DNA from: Sandaracinobacteroides sp041675905
Lineage (GTDB): Bacteria; Pseudomonadota; Alphaproteobacteria; Sphingomonadales; Sphingomonadaceae
NCBI GenBank assembly: GCA_041675905.1
Contig: JBAYSX010000016.1
Coordinates: 1 to 64,000 of the forward strand
DNA: 64,000 nucleotides
Direction: 5' to 3'
The notes below the pieces were generated by a model that was given only the letters and a program-made list of their open reading frames with translations, was not told where the DNA came from and did not search any database. Shown here piece after piece: positions 17,440 to 26,170 of this stretch (position 1 is its first letter; each line of letters starts with the position of its first letter). A program made the position numbers and the translations under genes.

Positions 17440-18150
17440 TCATCTGTTGGCAAGCAACCGGAATTGCGCGATGGCGGCAACGGCAGCGGTATCGGCGCGC
17501 AAAATCAGCGGCCCGAGCGTTAGTCGCCGCACAGCCGGCAGGGCCAAAAGGCTTTCGCGTTCGGCAGGGTCGAAGCCGCCCTCCGGCCCGATCAGCAGCG
17601 CCGCCGGAAGCGATGGGGCCAGTGCTGTCATCGCCGCCCCACCATCTTCATCGGCAAACAGCAAGGGACGGTTTTCGTCCCATGTGGATACCAATGCCGA
17701 CAGTGACACAGCTTCGGCCAGTTCGGGCAGCGCCGTGCGACCGCACTGTTCAGCGGCTTCCACCATATGCGCGTGGAGTCTTGCATGATTGATCCGTTCG
17801 GCCACCGTTCGCCGCGTCAGCACCGGCTGGATGCGCCGCACGCCAAGTTCGGCGGCCTTCTCGATTACCCATTCGAACCGCTGGCGCTTCAACGGCGCGA
17901 CGCACAGCCACAGGTCCGGCGCTTCTTCCCGCGGGCGCAATTGCCGGTCGATCGCCAGCCGCATGCGGCGACGATGGCTTTCCACCACATGCGCCTGCCA
18001 TTCGCCGCTGATGTCGTCGAACAGATGCACCATCTGCCCCGGACCCAGCCGCAACACCGTACCGAGATAATGCGCCTGCGCATCTTCCAGCAGGATTTCG
18101 CCCAGGCCGGCAAGCTGGCGGGGCACATAAAGACGCGGAATCTGGACCAT
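17440..18150 (-). CDS. rsmE: 16S rRNA (uracil1498-N3)-methyltransferase RsmE
   Basis: 236 residues. The N-terminal PUA-like domain (PRLYVPRQLAG...HYLGTVLRLGPG) is followed by the SPOUT domain with RFEWVIEKAAELGVRRI, LLIGPEGGFDPAE (~185-197) and LTLGPLILRADTAAVAAI at the knot. It methylates U1498 of 16S rRNA. It sits head-to-head with the SDR gene on the other strand (34 bp between starts) and upstream of gshA on the same strand. Confidence 0.92.
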   Translation of the reverse strand: MVQIPRLYVPRQLAGLGEILLEDAQAHYLGTVLRLGPGQMVHLFDDISGEWQAHVVESHRRRMRLAIDRQLRPREEAPDLWLCVAPLKRQRFEWVIEKAAELGVRRIQPVLTRRTVAERINHARLHAHMVEAAEQCGRTALPELAEAVSLSALVSTWDENRPLLFADEDGGAAMTALAPSLPAALLIGPEGGFDPAERESLLALPAVRRLTLGPLILRADTAAVAAIAQFRLLANR

Positions 18151-18184
18151 GACAAGCGCCTGGCACGCGCGCTAAAGGGTTGCA

Positions 18185-19108
18185 ATGCCCCGCCCTGCAC
18201 TGGCCATCACCGGAGGAACCGGATTCGTCGGTCGTCATACGCTCGATGCGGCGCTCGCCCATGGCGCAATTGTGCGGGCGCTCACCCGCCGTCCGCAACC
18301 GCCGCGCGAAGGTATTGAATGGATCAGCGGCGGGCTGGACGACGAGCGCGCGCTTGCCGAACTTGTCGCCGGGGCGGATGCAGTGATCCATATCGCCGGC
18401 GTCACCAATGCGCCCGACGCCGCCGGTTTTATCGCGGGAAATGTCGCGGGCACGGCCAACATCCGGAGGGCCGCTGCCGGCCTGCCCTTCGTGCATGTGT
18501 CGTCGCTGGCAGCGCGCGAGCCGCAATTATCGCTTTATGGCGACAGTAAACGCCGTGCCGAGGATGCCGCCGCCGCCGGCAGTGGGTTGTGGACGATAGT
18601 GCGCCCCCCGGCGGTTTACGGGCCGGGGGATACGGAATTGCTGGCGCTGTTTCGCGCTGTGCGGATGGGCGTCGTGCCACTGCCGGCGGGAACGCGGGCG
18701 TCGTTCATCCATGTGGCAGATCTGGCGGCAGCCCTTGTGGCGCTGGCCGGGGATCTGGGAACGAACGCGCGCACGGCGGGGAAACTGTTCGAGATCGACG
18801 ATGGCAGCGGCGGCTATGGCCAGGATCATCTCGCTCGCGCCATTGCCGGCGCCATGCAAAGGCCCGTTCGGGTGCTGCCCGTCCCGCGTGCGATGCTGCG
18901 CGTGGGCGCCGCGATCGACACAACGGCCGCGCGCATCGCCCGGCGCATGCCGAAACTGAGCTTCGACCGCGCCCGCTATCTCGCCCACCCTGACTGGACA
19001 GCGGATGTCGCGCCGCTGCTGTCGCTGGGCCTGTGGCAACCGGAAAAAACACTCGATGCGGGCCTGGCCGATACGGTTGAATGGTATCGTGGCCAGGGAT
19101 GGCTATAA
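18185..19108 (+). CDS. Extended SDR, NAD(P)-dependent epimerase/dehydratase family (candidate ceramide reductase)
   Basis: 307 residues. The nucleotide-binding motif GGTGFVGRH lies at residues 10-18, the active-site YxxxK at Y118-K122 (YGDSK), and a RPPAVYGPGD motif follows, so this is an atypical/extended short-chain dehydrogenase. It comes just before an acyl carrier protein and serine palmitoyltransferase. In Caulobacter the sphingolipid locus holds the same three types of genes, and the NAD-epimerase-like member (CerR) reduces 3-keto-ceramide. Assigning CerR here rests on that context plus family, not on sequence comparison. Confidence 0.7.
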   Translation: MPRPALAITGGTGFVGRHTLDAALAHGAIVRALTRRPQPPREGIEWISGGLDDERALAELVAGADAVIHIAGVTNAPDAAGFIAGNVAGTANIRRAAAGLPFVHVSSLAAREPQLSLYGDSKRRAEDAAAAGSGLWTIVRPPAVYGPGDTELLALFRAVRMGVVPLPAGTRASFIHVADLAAALVALAGDLGTNARTAGKLFEIDDGSGGYGQDHLARAIAGAMQRPVRVLPVPRAMLRVGAAIDTTAARIARRMPKLSFDRARYLAHPDWTADVAPLLSLGLWQPEKTLDAGLADTVEWYRGQGWL

Positions 19109-19176
19109 ATTTCCCCCCTTTCGCCACAATTGCCGCACAGGTAAGAGGCCCGTTTTTATCCCGCAGGAATCACATT

Positions 19177-19422
19177 ATGGACAGCGCCTTGCTCGACCGG
19201 CTGATCGCCCTCGTCGAACCCTATAATAAAAAGGGCATCACCCTTACCACCGCAACGCGCTTTGCCGACGATCTGGAACTGGATTCGCTGACCGTGATGG
19301 ATCTCGTCGCCAATATCGAAGATGAGTGGGACATCAACATGCCGCTTAACCTGCTGCCCGATCTGGAGAATATCGGCCAGGTGGCGGAGGCCGTCGCGCG
19401 CCTGAAGGACGACGCGCAATGA
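19177..19422 (+). CDS. Acyl carrier protein dedicated to sphingolipid synthesis
   Basis: 81 residues from ATG 19177. The phosphopantetheine attachment site is Ser37 in ELDSLTVMDLVANIE, and the protein is small and acidic as ACPs are. It overlaps the serine palmitoyltransferase start by 4 bases (ATGA), so the two are translated together. A specialised ACP next to spt (AcpR in Caulobacter) is known to deliver the acyl chain. A general fatty-acid acpP would normally sit with fabF, which is not here. Confidence 0.85.
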   Translation: MDSALLDRLIALVEPYNKKGITLTTATRFADDLELDSLTVMDLVANIEDEWDINMPLNLLPDLENIGQVAEAVARLKDDAQ

Positions 19423-20609
19423 CCGACCTGTTGTCGAAGTTCGACAGCTACTCCGCCGAATATGCCGGATTACTCGCGACAGGCGTGCATGATCCGTTCG
19501 GCGTGGTCATGGAAAAGGTCTTGTCCCCCACGCGTGCGATCATCAACGGCCGCGAAACCATGCTGGTCGGCACCTATAATTATATGGGCATGACGTTCGA
19601 CCCGGACGTGATCGCCGCCGGCCAGAAGGCGCTGACCGAATTCGGGGCGGGCTCCACCGGCAGCCGGGTGTTGAATGGCACCTTCGCGCCGCACATCGGC
19701 GTCGAGAGTGCACTGAAGGATTTTTACGGCACCGAACACGCCATCGTATTCTCGACCGGCTACCAGGCCAATCTCGGCATGATGTCGACGCTGGCCGGCA
19801 AGGGCGATTACATCATCCTCGATGCGGACAGCCATGCGTCCATTTATGATGGCTGCAAGTTGGGCAATGCCGAAGTCATCCGCTTCCGTCATAATCAGGT
19901 TGATGATCTGGAACGCCGGCTGAAACGCCTGCCGGCGGACGCAGGCAAGCTGGTTGTGCTGGAAGGCGTCTATTCGATGCTGGGCGACATTGCGCCGCTT
20001 GCCGGGATGGTGGCGGTGGCCAAAGCCCATGGCGCGATGACCCTGGTGGACGAAGCCCATGCGATGGGTTTTTTCGGACCGAATGGCCGGGGCGTCTATG
20101 AAGAGCTCGGGCTGGAAGACCAGGTCGATTTCGTCGTCGGCACTTTCTCGAAATCGGTGGGCACGGTTGGCGGTTTCGCCGTTTCCAATCATCCGGGTTT
20201 CGAAATCCTGCGCCTCGTGTGCAATCCCTACCGGTTCACCGCGTCTCTGCCGCCTGTCGTGGTCGCCTGCGCCGAAGCCTCGGTGCGCAAGCTGATGCAT
20301 GCGATGGAAAAGCGCGAACGCCTGTGGGCAAACAGCCGCACGCTGCATGCCGGATTGAAAGCCGCCGGTTTCACCATGGCGACCGACACCGCTGAAAGTG
20401 CTATCATCGCCGTCCTGCTTCCCGATCAGGAATCGACTGTCGCTATGTGGCATCAACTGCTCGAACAGGGCATTTACTGCAACATGAGCCGCCCGCCCGC
20501 CACACCTGCGGGTATCTTTCTGCTCCGTTGTTCGCTGTCGGCTGAGCATGATTTGGCCGATGTCGATGAAATCATTCGCCGGTTCGTGGCCGCGCGAGAC
20601 CTTCTGTAA
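19419..20609 (+). CDS. spt: Serine palmitoyltransferase
   Basis: 396 residues, an alpha-oxoamine synthase. The sequence matches what I remember of Sphingomonas paucimobilis SPT almost block by block: GTYNYMGMTFDPDVIAAG, ILDADSHASIYDGC with the stacking His139, LVDEAHAMGFFGPNGRGVYE with Asp211 and His214, and GTFSKSVGTVGGF with the PLP lysine Lys245. It lacks ~24 N-terminal residues of that enzyme. It condenses serine with a long acyl thioester to 3-ketosphinganine, the committed step of sphingolipid synthesis. Coupled to the ACP gene upstream. Confidence 0.92.
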   Translation: MTDLLSKFDSYSAEYAGLLATGVHDPFGVVMEKVLSPTRAIINGRETMLVGTYNYMGMTFDPDVIAAGQKALTEFGAGSTGSRVLNGTFAPHIGVESALKDFYGTEHAIVFSTGYQANLGMMSTLAGKGDYIILDADSHASIYDGCKLGNAEVIRFRHNQVDDLERRLKRLPADAGKLVVLEGVYSMLGDIAPLAGMVAVAKAHGAMTLVDEAHAMGFFGPNGRGVYEELGLEDQVDFVVGTFSKSVGTVGGFAVSNHPGFEILRLVCNPYRFTASLPPVVVACAEASVRKLMHAMEKRERLWANSRTLHAGLKAAGFTMATDTAESAIIAVLLPDQESTVAMWHQLLEQGIYCNMSRPPATPAGIFLLRCSLSAEHDLADVDEIIRRFVAARDLL

Positions 20610-20662
20610 ACTGACGCCGCCCGGATTGCATGCCGGAAAAATCGTCCCATATGTAGGCCCGT

Positions 20663-23083
20663 ATGACCGAAATATCCCCTCCCCGGAGCATCTCCGCCAT
20701 CCCGGTTCTGCCGTTGCGCGACATCGTCGTGTTCCCGCAGATGATTGTCCCCCTGTTCGTGGGTCGGGATAAATCCGTCCGCGCGCTGGAAGCCGTCATG
20801 CAGGGCGACAAGACGGTTTTCCTGCTGTCGCAGAAACAGGCGTCCGATGAAGATCCCGGCCAGGCCGATCTTTACGATATCGGCACGATGGCAACGGTAT
20901 TGCAGTTGCTGAAGCTGCCCGATGGTACGGTAAAAGTGCTGGTGGAGGGACAGGAACGCGCCCGGCTGACCAGCCTGGATGACAGCGGCGATCATCTGGT
21001 AGGCGCAGTGGAAACCGTCGCCGATGAAATACCTGAGGATGCGGATAGCGATGCACTGCTGCGCTCCGCCGTACGGCAATTTGAAACCTATGCGAAAAGC
21101 GCACACCGCACATCGCCTGAAGCCGTTGTGCAAATCGGACAACTGGAAGATCCGGGCCGGTTTGCGGATTCGGTCGCCGCGCACCTCAATCTGAAAATCG
21201 CCGACAAACAGGCGTTGCTGGCCGAAACCAATGTCGTGAAACGGCTGGAAATGGTCTTTGCCTTCATGGAAGGCGAACTCGGCCTGATGCAGGTTGAGAA
21301 AAAGATCAAAAGCCGGGTCAAGCGCCAGATGGAGAAGACCCAGCGCGAATATTATCTGAACGAGCAGTTGAAGGCGATCCAGCGCGAGCTTGGGGATGGC
21401 GACGACGGCGCCGATGAGGCCGCCGAATATGAAGCCCGCATCCACAAGACGAAATTGTCGAAGGAAGCGCGCGAAAAGGCCCTGGCGGAAGTAAAGAAAT
21501 TACGCTCCATGTCGCCGATGTCGGCTGAATCTACCGTGGTGCGCAACTGGCTCGACGTGTTGCTGGGGTTACCTTGGGGCAAGAGCTCGCGGGTGAAGCG
21601 CGACATCGTCGCCGCCGAGAAACTGCTCGACGAAGACCATTATGGCCTGGAAAAGGTCAAGGAGCGGATCGTCGAATATCTGGCCGTCCAGGCGCGCACC
21701 AACAAGCTGAAAGGCCCGATCCTTTGCCTCGTCGGCCCGCCCGGCGTGGGCAAGACTTCACTGGGCCGGTCGATCGCCAAGGCGACGGGCCGCGAGTTCG
21801 TGCGTCAATCGCTGGGCGGCGTGCGGGATGAAGCCGAAATTCGTGGCCACCGCCGAACCTATATCGGATCGATGCCCGGCAAGGTTATCCAGAATATGCG
21901 CAAGGCAGGAACCAGCAATCCGCTGTTCCTGCTGGATGAAATCGACAAGCTCGGCCAGGATTTCCGTGGCGATCCGGCGTCTGCCCTGCTGGAGGTGCTG
22001 GACCCGGAACAAAACAGCAAGTTCCAGGACCATTATCTGGAAGTCGATTTCGACCTGTCGAACGTGATGTTCGTCACCACGGCCAACAGCTATAATATGC
22101 CGCAGCCGTTGCTGGACCGGATGGAGATCATCTCGCTTTCTGGCTACACGGAAGACGAAAAGGTCGAAATCGCCAAACGCCACCTGCTGCCGAAGCAACT
22201 GGAATCCCACGGTCTGAAGGAAAAGGAATTCGCTGTCGCTGACGAAGCGCTGCGCGACCTGATCCGTTATTACACCCGGGAAGCCGGTGTGCGTACGCTG
22301 GAGCGCGAACTGGCGCGGCTGGCGCGAAAATCCTTGCGGCAGATTCTGGAGAAAAAGACCGAATCCGTCACGATCACGTCGAAAAACCTCCACGAATATG
22401 CCGGTACGCGAAAATTCCGCTTCGGTATGAGCGAGGAAGAAGATCAGGTCGGCGCAGTCACGGGCCTGGCGTGGACCGAAGTAGGCGGCGATCTGCTCAC
22501 CATCGAAAGCGTCACCGTGCCCGGCAAGGGTGGCATCGCGACGACCGGCAAGCTCGGCGATGTGATGACCGAATCGATCAAGGCCGCACTTAGCCTGGTC
22601 AAAGCCCGCGCTGCTTCCTATGGCATCCAGCCCTCGGTCTTCGCACGCAAGGACATTCACGTCCACGTTCCCGAAGGCGCAACGCCCAAAGACGGCCCGT
22701 CAGCGGGCATCGCGATGGTAACTTCCATCGTCTCGACACTGACCGGAATCCCGGTGAAGCGCGACGTCGCGATGACCGGCGAAGTAACACTGCGTGGACG
22801 TGTGCTCCCCATCGGTGGCCTGAAAGAAAAGCTGCTGGCGGCGCTGCGCGGGGGCATCAGCACCGTGCTGATCCCGGCGGACAACGAGAAAGATCTGGCC
22901 GACATCCCCGATAATGTGCGGGAAGACTTGACGATCATTCCCGTGTCGCATGTGGATGAAGTACTGAAACTGGCCTTTACCCGCTCTGTCGAGCCCATCG
23001 AATGGACGGAGGCCGACGAACTGGCCGCCGCGGCCGCTGCGCAGACATCGCAACCGGCCCCGGCCGCGACAATGACGCACTGA
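20663..23083 (+). CDS. lon: ATP-dependent Lon protease
   Basis: 806 residues. The N-terminal LON substrate domain begins at IPVLPLRDIVVFP, a coiled-coil region with KKIKSRVKRQMEKTQREYYL follows, then the AAA+ module with Walker A GPPGVGKTSLG and Walker B NPLFLLDEIDKLG, and the C-terminal protease with the Ser-Lys dyad Ser680 (PKDGPSAGIAM) and Lys721 (GGLKEKLLAA). It degrades misfolded and regulatory proteins in the cytoplasm, for example CcrM and DnaA in related bacteria. Length is normal. A 9-bp hairpin follows its stop. Confidence 0.97.
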   Translation: MTEISPPRSISAIPVLPLRDIVVFPQMIVPLFVGRDKSVRALEAVMQGDKTVFLLSQKQASDEDPGQADLYDIGTMATVLQLLKLPDGTVKVLVEGQERARLTSLDDSGDHLVGAVETVADEIPEDADSDALLRSAVRQFETYAKSAHRTSPEAVVQIGQLEDPGRFADSVAAHLNLKIADKQALLAETNVVKRLEMVFAFMEGELGLMQVEKKIKSRVKRQMEKTQREYYLNEQLKAIQRELGDGDDGADEAAEYEARIHKTKLSKEAREKALAEVKKLRSMSPMSAESTVVRNWLDVLLGLPWGKSSRVKRDIVAAEKLLDEDHYGLEKVKERIVEYLAVQARTNKLKGPILCLVGPPGVGKTSLGRSIAKATGREFVRQSLGGVRDEAEIRGHRRTYIGSMPGKVIQNMRKAGTSNPLFLLDEIDKLGQDFRGDPASALLEVLDPEQNSKFQDHYLEVDFDLSNVMFVTTANSYNMPQPLLDRMEIISLSGYTEDEKVEIAKRHLLPKQLESHGLKEKEFAVADEALRDLIRYYTREAGVRTLERELARLARKSLRQILEKKTESVTITSKNLHEYAGTRKFRFGMSEEEDQVGAVTGLAWTEVGGDLLTIESVTVPGKGGIATTGKLGDVMTESIKAALSLVKARAASYGIQPSVFARKDIHVHVPEGATPKDGPSAGIAMVTSIVSTLTGIPVKRDVAMTGEVTLRGRVLPIGGLKEKLLAALRGGISTVLIPADNEKDLADIPDNVREDLTIIPVSHVDEVLKLAFTRSVEPIEWTEADELAAAAAAQTSQPAPAATMTH

Positions 23084-23104
23084 GGCATCTCAAACCGGTT
23101 GACA

Positions 23105-23129
23105 GGGAACTACCCATCTCGTAGTTCCC
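23105..23129 (+). terminator. Hairpin after lon
   Basis: GGGAACTAC and GTAGTTCCC form a perfect 9-bp stem around a 7-nt loop, 21 bp after the lon stop and 20 bp before tRNA-Val. There is no T-run behind it, so it may be a processing or pausing signal, or a weak terminator. Confidence 0.45.
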
Positions 23130-23149
23130 CGCGACCGCCAAACAGGTTC

Positions 23150-23224
23150 GGGCGCGTAGCTCAGTGGTAGAGCACTGTGTTCACACCGCAGGGGTCGCAA
23201 GTTCAATCCTTGCCGCGCCCACCA
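23150..23224 (+). tRNA. tRNA-Val(CAC), prophage attachment site
   Basis: 75 nt with encoded CCA. Acceptor stem GGGCGCG/CGCGCCC, D arm AGCTCAGTGGTAGAGC, anticodon stem CTGTG/CGCAG with loop TTCACAC (anticodon CAC at 23182-23184), T loop TTCAATC. Its 3' part from 23172 onward is repeated at 37672, where the same position reads GAC. So the intact gene is a hybrid of host and phage DNA. Confidence 0.95.
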
Positions 23225-23225
23225 T
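23172..23225 (+). repeat. Left attachment repeat (attL) of the tRNA-Val prophage
   Basis: 54 bases from the anticodon arm to the CCA end of tRNA-Val, identical to 37672-37725 except for one base (C at 23182, G at 37682). Direct orientation, about 14.5 kb apart, phage genes in between: the signature of tyrosine-integrase insertion in a tRNA. Confidence 0.9.
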
Positions 23226-23232
23226 TCAAAAA

Positions 23233-23265
23233 GGCCGCCATCCTCTTGGATTGGCGGTCTTTTTT
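23233..23265 (+). terminator. Terminator after tRNA-Val (left)
   Basis: GGCCGCCA and TGGCGGTC form a stem with one G-T pair, followed by six T. It serves the tRNA. The stop codon of the tape measure gene on the other strand (23266-23264) lies at its T-run. Confidence 0.75.
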
Positions 23266-25297
23266 ATCGGCTCGCCACCAGCCTCACAGGCGAGTCGTCG
23301 CCAGAAAGTTGGGTGGGTTTTGGGTGGAGTGCCAGACGGGCGGCCGGCGGGAAGTCGGCGAGGATGCTCGCAATCCCCTGCTGGACGCTGCCCAAATAGG
23401 CCGGTGAATAGATCGCATAGGTTTCCGCCATCAGACTCTCGGCCAGCACCGCGCCTTGTGCGTTGATGTTGAAATTCTGCACGACCGTGCGCCCGCCAAG
23501 ATTGTCATTGGCAATCACTTGGCCCGCCGATCTCGGCACAATCAGTTCCGGCCCGCGCTCGCCCACCAGATAGGCCTTGTTGGCCGATACCGGCCCGCCA
23601 TTGGCGCGTGCGCCGCCGAATATCCCGGCGATCGAACCAAATAGCCCGCCGCCGCCCGCCGCCGTGCCATCGCCAAACAGCGCTTTCGCAAAATTGCTCA
23701 TGGCCCATTTGGCCGCCGCCGCCTCGAAGGAGGCGATCAGCGCGCTGCCGACACCGCGCCCGTTGATAATCGCCTGCGCCAGATTGTCGGAGATTTGCTG
23801 CCCGAAATCGGCCATGCGCTTGTACGGACCGTCCGCAATTTCCCGGAACTGCTCGCCAGCCTTTCGCGCATGTTCGGCAAGGCCCGTCGTGTCCAGCACC
23901 CCCAGCCGCAGCATATCGCCATCGCCAAGGGCCATCCGCATCCGCTCCTGAAATTCCAGCGTGTCGCGCAGCGCCTGAATGCGGCGGCGCTCCATTTCCT
24001 CGAACGCCGCTTCGGCGGCGGCTGCGGCCTTTTCGCCTCCGGTTTTTCCGGCCTTCGCCATCGCTGCCGCCAGCCGGTCCCCGAAGTCCGAGAAATCCGG
24101 AGTCGTAGCGACGGCCATTTCGTCGGCCATGTTGGAGATAAACGCCTGGCCGTTATACCGTCCGAAACCCTTTGATAGTTCATCGAAATGCTGCAAGCGC
24201 GGATCTTCAGGGATAGGCTTTCCCCTGACCCGGACCGCGCCCCACAAATAGCTTTTGTCATTGCGCCGCGCGCGTTCCAGCGCACGATCCGCTGCCGATG
24301 CCTCACCAGCAATCTTCCGCAGGGCCTTGGCGAAATCAAAGCCGCCAGCCGCCGCCGCCGCCAACCCTACACCGACACCCAGCCCTATCGGCCCTAATTT
24401 CATAAGGATCGGCAGCGCCGTTCCGAGCGCCAGCACCAAAGGCCCCGCCGCCGCTGCTACACCGGCAATGGCAATGCCCCATTTGACGGTTTCCGGGTTG
24501 AGCTTTGACAGGCGGTTGATAAATTCACCGGCACGGCGCGCCAGATCAGCCAGCATGTCGAGAATACCAGATCGCGCAATTGCAATCGCAACGCCTTTCA
24601 TGCTCTCCTGCATCCGGCGAACAGATTCTGTATATTCCCGCAGCCGCTTTTCGTCGGAATCCGTGATGATCGCCGCGTGTCTGCCCATTTCTCTAAATGC
24701 TGCGCCGCCGTTCTTTAGAAGCGGAACCAGCGCGGTTGCGTCGTTCGCCAGCGCCTCCATGTAAAACGTCATGTCGGCTTGCGACACGTTGGCCTTTTCG
24801 AGCGAGTTGTAATAAAGTTGCAGCGCCTGCGGACCAGACAGATTGCGGAACTGTTGTGCCGTCACCCCGACTTTAGGCGCAATATTCTCGAAGAAATCTG
24901 CCATCGGGCCGCCGCCCGTTTGCATGAAATCACCAACCTTGTCGTTTACGTCCTTAAAAATATCGGAGAGCTTGTCACTCTCGAATCCCACGGATTTTGC
25001 CGCGTAGGCCAGTCTCTGGAATTGCTCTCGCCCTACGTTGGAAAGCTGCGCCGCCTTGCGGATTTCCTCTGACGTGCGGGCAATATTCTGTACTGCCGCC
25101 GCCATACCTGTTCCCATGGCCGCAACCGGACCGCTGACATACAGGGATAGATTCTTACCCCATGCCTGCATGCTCTTGCTGAGTTGGCCAATCTTTTTCG
25201 AGAAATCGTCACTTTGCGCGCTGGCGCGCTTCAACCCGTTGATAAACGCCGCATCTTCCAGCGCCAGATTGACGACCATCGAGCCTATGCGTGCCAT
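23264..25297 (-). CDS. Phage tail tape measure protein
   Basis: 677 residues. Begins VNLALEDAAFINGLKRASAQ, then a long helical region with alanine-rich hydrophobic segments (GIAIAGVAAAAGPLVLALG and GPIGLGVGVGLAAAAAGG), and near the end the widespread tape-measure motif GGPVSANKAYLVGERGPELI. It sets tail length and passes into the host envelope. It is medium-short for a siphophage. Its last ~35 residues are unusual and its stop codon falls in the T-run of the tRNA-Val terminator, so the natural 3' end was probably lost at the attachment site. hicAB lie directly upstream. Confidence 0.85.
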   Translation of the reverse strand: MARIGSMVVNLALEDAAFINGLKRASAQSDDFSKKIGQLSKSMQAWGKNLSLYVSGPVAAMGTGMAAAVQNIARTSEEIRKAAQLSNVGREQFQRLAYAAKSVGFESDKLSDIFKDVNDKVGDFMQTGGGPMADFFENIAPKVGVTAQQFRNLSGPQALQLYYNSLEKANVSQADMTFYMEALANDATALVPLLKNGGAAFREMGRHAAIITDSDEKRLREYTESVRRMQESMKGVAIAIARSGILDMLADLARRAGEFINRLSKLNPETVKWGIAIAGVAAAAGPLVLALGTALPILMKLGPIGLGVGVGLAAAAAGGFDFAKALRKIAGEASAADRALERARRNDKSYLWGAVRVRGKPIPEDPRLQHFDELSKGFGRYNGQAFISNMADEMAVATTPDFSDFGDRLAAAMAKAGKTGGEKAAAAAEAAFEEMERRRIQALRDTLEFQERMRMALGDGDMLRLGVLDTTGLAEHARKAGEQFREIADGPYKRMADFGQQISDNLAQAIINGRGVGSALIASFEAAAAKWAMSNFAKALFGDGTAAGGGGLFGSIAGIFGGARANGGPVSANKAYLVGERGPELIVPRSAGQVIANDNLGGRTVVQNFNINAQGAVLAESLMAETYAIYSPAYLGSVQQGIASILADFPPAARLALHPKPTQLSGDDSPVRLVASR

Positions 25298-25334
25298 GAG
25301 GGCATCCCCTAAAATTCAATGTGATTGCAGTTTA

Positions 25335-25372
25335 TGCTTGCAATATGCGCGCGCTTGCATAATATGCTTGCA
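25335..25372 (+). promoter_or_regulatory. Direct GCTTGCA repeats before hicA (candidate HicB operator)
   Basis: Three copies of GCTTGCA at 25336, 25353 and 25366, the last touching the hicA start codon, mixed with ATATGC half-sites. HicB antitoxins repress their own operon through repeats of this kind; the match to this operon is inferred from position. Confidence 0.5.
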
Positions 25373-25626
25373 TGAACAGCAAGCACCAAAAGACGCTGAC
25401 GGCGATATTCACAGACCCGGTTTCCGGCACTATCGCCTGGGCGTCGATTGAAAGCCTGCTGATCGCGGCTGGCTGCGAAGTGATCGAGGGCAACGGTTCC
25501 CGCGTCCGCTTCGCAAAAGGCGGCATGATCGAAAGCTTCCATCGCCCGCACCCGGCAAAGGAAGCAAAGCGCTATCAGGTCCGCGCCGCCCGTGAATATC
25601 TGACCCGGCTTGGAGTAAAACCATGA
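25372..25626 (+). CDS. hicA: HicA-type mRNA interferase toxin
   Basis: 84 residues. The double-stranded-RNA-binding-like fold is seen in IESLLIAAGCEVIEGNGSRV, and the catalytic histidine in ESFHRPHPAKEAKRYQV. HicA cleaves mRNA and stops growth unless bound by HicB. Its stop overlaps the hicB start by ATGA (25623). The pair stands on the strand opposite to the flanking tail genes, between the tail chaperone fragment and the tape measure gene, as an inserted cargo module. Confidence 0.88.
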   Translation: MNSKHQKTLTAIFTDPVSGTIAWASIESLLIAAGCEVIEGNGSRVRFAKGGMIESFHRPHPAKEAKRYQVRAAREYLTRLGVKP

Positions 25627-25967
25627 GCAACATTATTCGCCACAAGGGCTATGCCGCCCGTGTCGAGTTCGACGCCGAAGATGGCATTTTCTTTGGCCGC
25701 ATCGCAGATATCGAAGACGGCGCGGGATTCCATGCCGATACCGTCGCCGGCCTGATCGAAGCCTTCCGCGAAGCCGTGGAAGATTATCTCGAAACCTGCG
25801 CAAAGATCGGCAAGACGCCCGAAAAACCCTATTCTGGCAAACTCATGTTACGCGTCGATCCTGACGTTCACGCCAAATCCGCCAAGGCCGCCCGGCTGTC
25901 CGGTGTCAGCCTCAACGCATGGAGCGAAGCTGCGTTACGGGAGGCAGCAGAACGGGTGGTTGCCTAA
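25623..25967 (+). CDS. hicB: HicB-type antitoxin with ribbon-helix-helix domain
   Basis: 114 residues. The N-terminal half is the partly degraded RNase-H-like HicB fold (YAARVEFDAEDGIFFGRIADI, then TVAGLIEAFREAVEDYLE). The C-terminal half is an Arc/HicB DNA-binding domain (LRVDPDVHAKSAKAARLSG then LNAWSEAALREAAE). It neutralises HicA and likely represses the operon through the repeats at 25335-25372. Its end overlaps by 4 bases the end of the convergent chaperone fragment. Confidence 0.9.
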   Translation: MSNIIRHKGYAARVEFDAEDGIFFGRIADIEDGAGFHADTVAGLIEAFREAVEDYLETCAKIGKTPEKPYSGKLMLRVDPDVHAKSAKAARLSGVSLNAWSEAALREAAERVVA

Positions 25968-26170
25968 GTCGCCATCGCCCGCATCTGCCGGTCAAACGCC
26001 AGCCAGATTTCCTCTTGCGTCATCGGCTCAACCGGCGGCGTCCATTCCGGCAGGATCGCCGACAGATCCACCGGCTGGCCTTTTTTCGGATCGCGGTTGA
26101 TGTTGCTGTGCAGCGCCACGTTCAGCCATGCGCGCTGATCGGCGCGGCGCTCGCCAAATGGCTCGATAAT
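25964..26170 (-). pseudogene. Tail assembly chaperone (gpT/DUF4035-like), 3' fragment
   Basis: About 66 codons ending the frame at 25964. The sequence EPFGERRADQRAWLNVALHS followed by NINRDPKKGQPVDLSAILP is the typical DUF4035/minor tail T pattern (PFGExRADxRAA, then NxxRxxKKGxP). The N-terminal part is missing; it is fused in frame to the beta-helix fragment upstream at about 26160-26185. In normal order this gene precedes the tape measure gene, which it does here apart from the inserted hicAB. Confidence 0.6.
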
